DNA of 5,779 nt. Source: Pseudomonadota bacterium. Lineage in GTDB: Bacteria > Pseudomonadota > Gammaproteobacteria > Xanthomonadales > Rhodanobacteraceae. Location: contig JAEZQS010000316.1 in NCBI GenBank assembly GCA_023412995.1, positions 1 through 5,779 on the forward strand, in the 5' to 3' direction. The translations under genes and the position numbers were made by a program. How positions within the stretch are numbered: position 1 is the first letter of the stretch; each line of letters starts with the position of its first letter. Positions 1-5,458 of the stretch are shown here, piece after piece. The notes under the pieces are model-generated. The model made no database searches and was not told where the DNA came from. It worked only from the letters and a program-made list of their open reading frames with translations.

Positions 1-1029
1 GGGGGACACCGCCCCCCCCCGCCGCGGGGGCCGGCGCGGGTCACCGTGGTGCCGGCGCAGGCGCGCGACATGCCGCGCCAGGTCGACGCCGTCGGCACCG
101 TCGAGGCGATCAACAGCGTGGCCGTGAAGTCCCTTGCCGAAGGCCAGCTCGAGCGCGTGTTCGTGCACGACGGCGAGGACGTCGCCGAAGGGCAACCCCT
201 GTTCCGCATCGATCCGCGCCCGGCCGAAGCCGCCTTGCGCGAAGCACAGGCGGCGCTGGCGAAGGATCGCGCCGCGCTGGCACAGGCGCGCTCGCAGGTG
301 GAGCGCTACGGGCCGGTCGCCGACAGGCACTACATCAGCGCCGACCAGATGGAGCAGTACCGCACCCAGCTCGCGTCGGCGCGCGCCAGCGTGGCAGTGG
401 GGGAAGCGAACGTCGCATCGGCACGGCTGGCGCTTGGCCATACCGACATCCGCGCGCCCATTGCCGGGCGCATCGGCCGTATCCTGGTGCAGCCAGGGAA
501 CCTGGTGAAGGCAAACGATGGCATCGCGCTGGTGGTGATCAACCAGGTCGCGCCGGTGTATGTCGCCTTTGCCCTGCCCGGTCGACTGCTGGGGCCCGTG
601 CTGGCGGCGCAATCGAAGGCACCGCTCGCAGTACGGGCGGAGATTGAAGGCGTGGCCGGCGCGTTCGACGGCGAACTCGCCTTCGTCGACAACGCCGTCG
701 ACAGCGCGACCGGCACCATCCGCTTGCGCGGACGCTTTGCCAACGAACGTCGCCTGCTGTGGCCGGGACAGATCGTCACGGTGCGGCTGGTGCTGGGCCA
801 CGACGCCGACGCGGTGGTGCTGCCCGACAAGGCGGTGCAGACCGGGCCCGACGGGCGCTACGTGTTCGTGGTGGACGAAGGCGGCATCGCGCACCAGCGC
901 ACGGTGGAAGTGGCGCGGCGCGTCGATGGCGATGCCGTCATCGCGAGCGGGCTCGCCGCCGGCGAGCGCGTGGTGCTCGACGGCCAGTCGCGGGTGGAGG
1001 ACGGCGCCCGCGTCGCGGTGCGGCCATGA
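1..1029 (+). CDS. RND efflux periplasmic adaptor (HlyD/MdtA-type membrane fusion protein), 5'-partial
   Basis: This is the periplasmic adaptor of a tripartite RND pump, which bridges the inner-membrane permease and an outer-membrane channel. The frame is open from base 1, so the true start, with its signal peptide or lipobox, lies off the window; 342 residues are visible. In fragment numbering, a Pro-rich linker (about 5-12) leads to the first biotinyl-lipoyl half (about 43-72, with GQLERVFVHDGEDVAEGQ and FRIDP). An Ala/Gln-rich alpha-hairpin follows (about 74-145), then the second lipoyl half (about 148-172, TDIRAPIAGRIGRI and VQPGNLV). A beta-barrel comes next (about 183-275, with VDNAVDSATGTIRLRGRF and WPGQIV), and last a membrane-proximal domain (about 276-342, VVLPDKAVQTG). 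This is the standard domain order of MdtA/AcrA-like proteins. Its stop overlaps an ATG at 1026, and the permease start is 20 nt downstream, so the two are one operon. The GTG codons at 46 and 49 are internal and should not be taken as starts. The MdtA-like assignment is by resemblance; the substrate is unknown. Confidence 0.93.
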   Translation, partial: GGHRPPPPRGPARVTVVPAQARDMPRQVDAVGTVEAINSVAVKSLAEGQLERVFVHDGEDVAEGQPLFRIDPRPAEAALREAQAALAKDRAALAQARSQVERYGPVADRHYISADQMEQYRTQLASARASVAVGEANVASARLALGHTDIRAPIAGRIGRILVQPGNLVKANDGIALVVINQVAPVYVAFALPGRLLGPVLAAQSKAPLAVRAEIEGVAGAFDGELAFVDNAVDSATGTIRLRGRFANERRLLWPGQIVTVRLVLGHDADAVVLPDKAVQTGPDGRYVFVVDEGGIAHQRTVEVARRVDGDAVIASGLAAGERVVLDGQSRVEDGARVAVRP

Positions 1030-1052
1030 ACGGCCGGGGCGCCGTGCGGTGA
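1026..1052 (+). other. Eight-codon mini reading frame bridging adaptor stop and permease start
   Basis: The frame is ATG at 1026, eight codons (MNGRGAVR) and TGA at 1050-1052. Its ATG overlaps the adaptor stop as ATGA (1026-1029), and its TGA overlaps the GTG start of the permease as GTGA (1049-1052). The geometry is directly visible. A role as a translational relay that passes ribosomes from adaptor to permease is inference. Chance, or a single-base sequence error near the permease start, would also explain it. Confidence 0.4.
1036..1039 (+). promoter_or_regulatory. Possible weak ribosome binding site (GGGG) for the permease
   Basis: A GGGG run lies 9 nt upstream of the GTG at 1049. It is only a partial Shine-Dalgarno match. 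It supports GTG 1049 over the GTG at 1055, but only weakly, and coupling to the upstream cistron may matter more. Confidence 0.3.
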
Positions 1053-4000
1053 ACGTGTCGGAGATCTTCGTCCGCCGTCCGGTGATGACGACCCTGCTGA
1101 TGGTCGGCCTGCTGGTATTCGGCATTGCCGGTTACCGCCTGCTGCCGGTGGCGGCGTTGCCCAACGTCGATTTCCCGACCATCTCCGTATCCGCGAGCCT
1201 CCCCGGTGCGGCGCCGGAAACCATGGCATCGGCCGTCGCGACGCCGCTGGAAAAGCGCTTCTCGACCATTCCCTCGATCGACTCGATGACCTCGAGCAGT
1301 TCGCTGGGCAGCACGCAGATCACGCTGCAGTTCGCCCTCGACCGCGACATCGACGCCGCCGCACAGGACGTGCAGGCGGCGATTTCCGCCGCGATGCGCC
1401 AGCTGCCGACGCAGATGACCACGCCGCCCACCTTCCGCAAAGTGAATCCGGCCGATGCGCCGGTGATCTACATCGCCTTCACCTCGAAGAAGCTGCCGAT
1501 GGCGGAGGTCAACGAGTACGCCGAGAACGTGCTGGCCCAGCGCATCTCGATGGTGCGCGGCGTGGCGCAGGTGAACGTCTACGGCTCGCAGAAGTACGCC
1601 GTGCGCATCGACCTCGACCCGGACGCGCTGGCAGCGCGCGGCCTCGGCATCGACACCGTCGCGGCAGCGGCGTCCAGCGGCAACGTCAACCTGCCGACCG
1701 GCACGCTGTACGGCCCCAACCGCATCTACAACGTGCGGGTGGATGGCCAGCTGCAGGGCGCGTCCGCCTTCGGCGACCTGGTGGTGACCTACCGCAACGG
1801 CTCGCCGGTACGCCTGCGCGACCTCGGCGTGGTGCGCGACGGCGTGCAGAACGACAAGGGCGGCGCGCTGATCGACGGCGAACCCTGCGTCGTGCTGGCG
1901 ATCCAGAAGCAGCCTGGCACCAACACGATCGAGGTGGTGCGCGAAATCCGCGCGATCCTGCCGGCGTTCGCGCAGACGCTGCCTGCCGGCGCGGACTTCA
2001 CCGTCACCTACGACCGTTCCGAGAGCATCCAGGCCTCGGTCGAGGAAGTGAAGTTCAGCCTGCTTCTGGCGCTCGCGCTGGTGGTGATGGTGATCTTCCT
2101 GTTCCTGCGCAACCTGTCGGCGACGCTGATTCCCTCACTCGCCCTGCCGATGTCGATCGTGGGCACGTTCGCCGTGATGTACGCGCTCGGCTTCAGCCTC
2201 GACAACCTGTCGCTGATGGCGCTCACCCTCGCCGTCGGCTTCGTCGTGGACGACGCCATCGTGATGCTGGAAAACATCGCCCGCCACATGGAGATGGGCA
2301 AGGACCGGCTGCAGGCGACGCTCGACGGCTCGCGCGAGATCGGCTTCACCATCGTGTCGATGACGCTTTCGCTGGCGGCGGTTTTCATCCCGGTGGTGTT
2401 CATGGGCGGCATCATCGGGCGCCTGTTGCGCGAGTTCGCGATCACCATCATCTCGGCGGTACTGGTGTCCGGCGTGGTGGCGCTCAGCCTGACGCCCATG
2501 CTGTGCAGCCGCATGCTGCGAGCCGAGGGCGAGCGTCGCCATGGCCGGCTGTACCGCTGGAGCGAGCGCGCGTTCGATCGCGTGCAGGAAGGGTACCGGC
2601 GCTCGCTGGAGGCCTGCGTGCGCCATCGTTTCGTGGTGCTTTGCGTCTTCTTCGCGCTGGTCGCCGCGACCGCATTCATCGTCGTGCGCATCCCGAAGGG
2701 CTTCCTGCCGAGCGACGACACCGGGCAGCTGTTCGTCTTCACCCAGGCGGCGCAGGACATCGGCTTCGAGGAGATGCGCGCCAAGCAGGTCCAGGCCGCG
2801 ACCATCCTGCGCGAGGATCCCAACGTCGAGAACGTGCTTTCCTTCATCGGCGCCGGCGGCAGCAGCGCGACGCTCAACGTCGGGCGCATGATCGTGCGCC
2901 TGAAGCCGTGGGGCGAGCGGCCCGGCGCCGACAAAGTAATCCAGCAGCTGCGGCCGAAGCTGCAGGACATTCCCGGGCTCACCGTGTTCCTGCAGAACAT
3001 CCCGCTGATCCGCATCGGCGGCCGGCTGACCAACTCCAGCTACCAGTTCACCCTGCTGGACACCGACACCGCGCGCCTGTTCGAATGGACGCCGAAGCTG
3101 GTGGCGGCGCTGGCGAAGGCGCCGGGGTTCCAGGACGTGACCAGCGACATGCTCGTCGCGAGCCCGCAACTGGACGTCGCCATCGACCGCGATGCCGCCG
3201 CTGCCTACGGCGTGACGCCGGAGGCGATCGAGAACGCCCTCTACCACGCGTTCGGCCCGGCGCAGGTGTCCACCATCTACACGCCGACCGACCAGTACTG
3301 GGTCCTGATGCAGGTCGATCCCGCGCGCCAGGCCGACCCCTCGGTGCTGTCGTCGCTCTACCTGACCGGCCGCGCGCCCGAGGCGGACGGCGGCAGCGGC
3401 GCACCGCGCCTCGTGCCGCTGTCGGCGGTGACGCGCCAGGGGCATTCGGTCGGCCCCGCCACCATCAACCATCTCGGCCAGGTGCCGGCGGTCACGGTGT
3501 CCTTCAACCTCGCACCCGGCATGTCCCTCAGCGACGCCGTCGCCGGCGTGGACCGCACCGTCGCGGCGCTGCACCTGCCGGACACCATCAGCACGTCGTT
3601 CCAGGGCACCGCGCAGTCGTTCCAGGATTCGCTCACCGGCATGGGCATCCTGTTGCTGCTCGCGGTGTTCGTGATCTACCTCGTGCTCGGCATCCTCTAC
3701 GAGAGCTTCATCCATCCGCTCACGATCCTCTCGGGGCTGCCGACCGCCGTGTTCGGTGCGTTGCTGACGCTGGTCGTGTTCGGCAAGGATCTCGACCTCT
3801 ACGGTGCCGTCGGCCTCATCATGCTGATCGGCATCGTGAAGAAGAACGCGATCATGATGATCGACTTCGCGCTCGCCCGGCAGCGCGACGGCGAAGCACC
3901 CGAACGCGCCATCCTCGACGCCTGCGTGGTGCGCTTCCGTCCCATCATGATGACCACCTTCGCCGCCCTGATGGGGACGCTGCCGATCGCGCTTGGTTTC

Positions 4001-4165
4001 GGCGTCGGCGCCGAGGCGCGCCGTGCGCTCGGCCTGGCAGTCGTCGGCGGCCTGGTCACCTCGCAGCTGCTGACGCTCTACATCACGCCCGTGATCTACC
4101 TGTACTTCGAGCGGCTGCGGCAGCGGCGGCGGCGCCGCGGCGGCGAGGTGACCGTGGGCGCATGA
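1049..4165 (+). CDS. RND multidrug efflux permease, MdtC-like (HAE1 family)
   Basis: This is a proton-driven inner-membrane efflux permease of the AcrB/MdtBC class, which acts as a trimer with the adaptor encoded just upstream. At 1038 residues it has the normal family length. The GTG at 1049 gives MNVSEIFVRRPVMTTLL, the usual cytoplasmic N-terminus before TM1 (about 11-30); the frame is open far upstream, but that part is adaptor coding in another frame. TM2-6 begin at about 334. TM4 has FVVDDAIVMLENIARH with the proton-relay pair Asp401/Asp402. TM7 is at about 528-548 and TM8 starts near 861. TM10 carries GIVKKNAIMMIDFA with Lys932, which matches AcrB Lys940, and TM12 is near 995-1020. SVSASLPGAAPETMASAVATP, NPADAPVIYIAF, IRIGGRLTNSSYQFTLLD and VLGILYESFIHPLTILSGLP recall E. 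coli MdtC more than MdtB or AcrB. The C-terminus is Arg-rich (QRRRRR). All key relay residues are present, so it should be functional; the substrate cannot be read from the sequence. Confidence 0.95.
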   Translation: MNVSEIFVRRPVMTTLLMVGLLVFGIAGYRLLPVAALPNVDFPTISVSASLPGAAPETMASAVATPLEKRFSTIPSIDSMTSSSSLGSTQITLQFALDRDIDAAAQDVQAAISAAMRQLPTQMTTPPTFRKVNPADAPVIYIAFTSKKLPMAEVNEYAENVLAQRISMVRGVAQVNVYGSQKYAVRIDLDPDALAARGLGIDTVAAAASSGNVNLPTGTLYGPNRIYNVRVDGQLQGASAFGDLVVTYRNGSPVRLRDLGVVRDGVQNDKGGALIDGEPCVVLAIQKQPGTNTIEVVREIRAILPAFAQTLPAGADFTVTYDRSESIQASVEEVKFSLLLALALVVMVIFLFLRNLSATLIPSLALPMSIVGTFAVMYALGFSLDNLSLMALTLAVGFVVDDAIVMLENIARHMEMGKDRLQATLDGSREIGFTIVSMTLSLAAVFIPVVFMGGIIGRLLREFAITIISAVLVSGVVALSLTPMLCSRMLRAEGERRHGRLYRWSERAFDRVQEGYRRSLEACVRHRFVVLCVFFALVAATAFIVVRIPKGFLPSDDTGQLFVFTQAAQDIGFEEMRAKQVQAATILREDPNVENVLSFIGAGGSSATLNVGRMIVRLKPWGERPGADKVIQQLRPKLQDIPGLTVFLQNIPLIRIGGRLTNSSYQFTLLDTDTARLFEWTPKLVAALAKAPGFQDVTSDMLVASPQLDVAIDRDAAAAYGVTPEAIENALYHAFGPAQVSTIYTPTDQYWVLMQVDPARQADPSVLSSLYLTGRAPEADGGSGAPRLVPLSAVTRQGHSVGPATINHLGQVPAVTVSFNLAPGMSLSDAVAGVDRTVAALHLPDTISTSFQGTAQSFQDSLTGMGILLLLAVFVIYLVLGILYESFIHPLTILSGLPTAVFGALLTLVVFGKDLDLYGAVGLIMLIGIVKKNAIMMIDFALARQRDGEAPERAILDACVVRFRPIMMTTFAALMGTLPIALGFGVGAEARRALGLAVVGGLVTSQLLTLYITPVIYLYFERLRQRRRRRGGEVTVGA

Positions 4166-4174
4166 GGGCCGGCT

Positions 4175-4269
4175 CCGTCAAGCAAAGATCGAACCACGAA
4201 GAGCACGAAGAACACGAAGGAAAGCCAAAGCAGAAGATTGAAACACCGAGCACACAGAGCCCACAGAGG
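4175..4269 (+). repeat. Composite 9-bp-phased repeat, copy A
   Basis: The copy begins 9 nt after the permease stop. A lead-in (CCGTCAAGCAAAGATCGAAC, 4175-4194) runs into the first arm, three 9-bp units with CAC at 4195, 4204 and 4213, each followed by GAAG. A linker of about 20 nt precedes the second arm, which starts GAAACACCG and has CAC at 4244, 4253 and 4262, the last two followed by AGAG. Positions 4186-4222 match 36 of 37 bases in copy B, offset by 165 bp. Read as protein in one frame, the first arm gives NHEEHEEHEG, a string I recall as common among spurious hypothetical proteins. Function is unknown. Confidence 0.85.
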
Positions 4270-4340
4270 AAAAGCACTCACTGCAGGATCGGCGCAGCCG
4301 CGAATCCTTTCCCGCGGAAGCCGGCCTCAGCCGCCATCGC

Positions 4341-4424
4341 CCGTTCAGCAAGATCGAACCACGAAGAGCACGAAGCACACGAAGGAAGAGCAACCCGGGG
4401 ATTCAGACACCCCGGCAGCAGAGC
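4341..4424 (+). repeat. Composite 9-bp-phased repeat, copy B
   Basis: The lead-in CCGTTCAGCAAGATCGAACC matches copy A apart from short indels. The first arm has CAC at 4360, 4369 and 4378, again each followed by GAAG, and differs from copy A by one base (C at 4376 against A at 4211). The second arm is degenerate. Starting GATTCAGACACC at 4400 it aligns base for base with copy A's second arm (GATTGAAACACC, 4236) at about 17 of 25 positions, but the later CAC units are lost. It lies in the middle of the intergenic region, not next to a stop codon. Confidence 0.75.
4395..4415. other. Small perfect inverted repeat inside copy B
   Basis: CCGGGG (4395-4400) and CCCCGG (4410-4415) can pair as a 6-bp GC stem around a 9-nt loop. 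No T-run follows on the + strand and no A-run precedes it for the - strand, so it does not qualify as an intrinsic terminator. It may weakly pause polymerase or be incidental. Confidence 0.3.
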
Positions 4425-4440
4425 GCTGGTTCCCTGGTTT

Positions 4441-4532
4441 CCGGTGTACCTGGTGTGGCCGGTGTTTCGGGCTTTCGCCGTTCGCACTTCCACGTGCTCT
4501 TCGTGTCGTTCGTGGTTCGCTCTTGCGTGCGG
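4441..4532 (-). repeat. Composite 9-bp-phased repeat, copy C (inverted)
   Basis: Read on the minus strand, the copy starts 9 nt after the stop of the TauE/DsbD_2-like gene. The lead-in CCGCACGCAAGAGCGAACC resembles copies A and B. The first arm has three CAC units (as GTG on the + strand at 4512, 4503 and 4494). The second arm starts GAAACACCG like copy A and has CAC units at the + strand GTGs 4462, 4453 and 4444, but here followed by CGG, CAG and CGG rather than AGAG. The spacing between the two arms (32 nt) is almost that of copy A (31 nt). It is more diverged than A and B are from each other. Confidence 0.75.
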
Positions 4533-4541
4533 ACGCCCGGG

Positions 4542-5264
4542 CTAGACAGCGCAACCGAACGGCAGCCAGGCGTGCAGCCAGTGGGCTCGGCCCGCAAGCC
4601 AGGGGCCGGCGAGCGTGAGCGCGGCGCTGGCCACCAGCAGTGTGCCGGCGATGCGCTTGCCAGCGGGACGGGCGGTGAAGCCGACGAGGCGCTGGGCGCC
4701 GAAGGCGGTGGCGAGCAGGGCCGGCGCGGTTCCGAGGCCGAAGGCGGCCATGGTGGCGGCGGCGGCGAGGGCGTCGAGCTGGAGGGTGGCGATCAGCAGC
4801 ACGGTGTAGACGAAGCCGCAGGGCATCCAGCCCCACACCATGCCGAAGGCGAGTGCACGGGGAAGGCTGGTCACTGGCAGCAGGCGGCGGCCAAGTGGCG
4901 CGAGTTTCGGCCAGAGGCGGCGACCGATCGGGAAACCGGGGTCGCGCACGCGGCCGAACGCGACCAGGGCGCCGAGCAGCAGCGCGAGGGCGGACACGAC
5001 GCGCAACGCCCGTCGCACCGCTTCGATGTCGAGCAGGCCGACCAGGCCCCCGAGGGTGCCGCCGAGCAGCAGTCCGGCGACCGCATAGGAAAGGATGCGC
5101 CCCAGCTGGTATCCGGCCAGCAGCCAGGGTCGCGGCCGGCCATCCGCGTTGCGTGCCGTGGCGACGCCGAGCGCGGCCGAGATGCCGCCGCACATCACCA
5201 CGCAGTGGCCGCTGGCGACGAGGCCGAGCAGGAGGGCGGCGCCGAGGGTGAGGGTGCCGGTCAC
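4542..5264 (-). CDS. DsbD_2/TauE-like membrane protein of the cbb3 oxidase assembly cluster
   Basis: This is a 240-residue inner-membrane protein with six predicted TM segments (about 5-27, 47-70, 85-105, 138-160, 165-190 and 203-222). Such genes are usually annotated as sulfite exporter TauE/SafE family, or as a DsbD_2-type cytochrome c biogenesis transmembrane domain. The key motif is SGHCVVMCGG in TM1 (Cys21 and Cys25); a third cysteine sits in WGWMPCG (Cys149), and FGLGTAPALL is also typical. The paired cysteines suit thiol chemistry or Cu binding better than sulfite export; that is inference. The start is GTG at 5264, which overlaps the ccoS stop as GTGA; no clear Shine-Dalgarno is seen, so coupled translation is likely. 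Genes of this family commonly follow ccoI-ccoS in gamma- and betaproteobacteria. It is the last gene of the operon here and ends in TAG, with a repeat copy starting 9 nt further on. No fnr/anr or hemN homologue follows. Confidence 0.9.
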   Translation of the reverse strand: MTGTLTLGAALLLGLVASGHCVVMCGGISAALGVATARNADGRPRPWLLAGYQLGRILSYAVAGLLLGGTLGGLVGLLDIEAVRRALRVVSALALLLGALVAFGRVRDPGFPIGRRLWPKLAPLGRRLLPVTSLPRALAFGMVWGWMPCGFVYTVLLIATLQLDALAAAATMAAFGLGTAPALLATAFGAQRLVGFTARPAGKRIAGTLLVASAALTLAGPWLAGRAHWLHAWLPFGCAV

Positions 5265-5458
5265 GTCGGCGGCACCGGGGCGGCAGGCGGAGTCGCTGCA
5301 GCAGCGGGCGGCGGTACGGGTGCCTCGTCCAGCAGCGGGAGCAGGCGTGGCGTGTCCATGTCGTCGAACTGCTCGTGGTCCACGGCCCAGAAGAATGCGA
5401 CGCCGGCACCGACCAGCAGCAGGATCGACAGCGGGATCATCACCAGCAGGATGTTCAT
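5261..5458 (-). CDS. ccoS: CcoS, cbb3-type cytochrome oxidase assembly protein
   Basis: CcoS is a small membrane protein needed to mature cytochrome cbb3 oxidase, with a reported role in cofactor incorporation. This one has 65 residues. One N-terminal TM segment (about 3-23) is followed by FFWAVDHEQFDDMDTP (22-37), the diagnostic family motif: an aromatic pair, WAV, then QFDD followed by a Pro. The open frame extends 39 codons upstream, but the ATG at 5458 is the right start: it sits 7 nt after a perfect AGGAGG, gives the usual TM-first N-terminus, and overlaps the ccoI stop as ATGA. Residues 46-65 are a Pro/Ala-rich tail (PVPPPAAAATPP and on) that goes beyond the conserved core and probably has no fixed fold. 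Its stop overlaps the next gene's GTG. Confidence 0.93.
   Translation of the reverse strand: MNILLVMIPLSILLLVGAGVAFFWAVDHEQFDDMDTPRLLPLLDEAPVPPPAAAATPPAAPVPPT

Larger units (their letters stand above)
4166..4541. other. Non-coding convergent intergenic region filled with composite repeats
   Basis: These 376 bp separate the stop codons of two convergent operons. No credible gene lies here: the open frames in it are by-products of 9-bp repeats, which stay in frame because nine is a multiple of three, and they encode low-complexity His/Glu or Thr/Pro runs. Base composition differs from the flanks. The top strand is rich in A and nearly free of T from about 4186 to 4275, and this asymmetry reverses in the inverted copy near 4486-4522. 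About 70 bp between the first and second repeat copies (4270-4340) returns to GC-rich sequence, with only a weak 5-bp inverted repeat (4298-4302 with 4313-4317). I see no stem followed by a T-run on either strand. Confidence 0.8.

Noticed and set aside
2135..3715. Long minus-strand open frame (526 codons) opposite the permease
   Set aside because: It lies wholly within the permease gene, has low-complexity Arg/His/Ala composition and no recognisable domain. Such antisense frames are expected in very GC-rich coding DNA.
1055..4165. GTG at 1055 as the permease start
   Set aside because: GTG at 1049 gives the more usual family N-terminus (MNVSEIF), has a better-placed GGGG upstream and forms the GTGA overlap. 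The 1055 start cannot be fully excluded.
4395..4415. Intrinsic terminator at the CCGGGG/CCCCGG hairpin
   Set aside because: The stem is only 6 bp and no T-run follows in either direction of transcription.
4186..4522. CRISPR array
   Set aside because: There are only three copies, irregularly spaced, one inverted, with internal 9-bp periodicity, and no regular unique spacers or cas genes.
2503..4545. Long + strand frame (680 codons) running from the permease into the repeat region
   Set aside because: It is a frame-shifted shadow of the permease, Arg/Pro/Ala-rich, that stays open across the repeats only because their 9-bp units preserve frame. No family features are seen.
4083..4618. Small open frames giving HEEHEEHE, or on the other strand FLRVLRALRG-like, peptides
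   Set aside because: The periodic peptides come from 9-bp DNA repeats read in each frame. Nothing but the repeat supports translation, and no ribosome binding site is seen.
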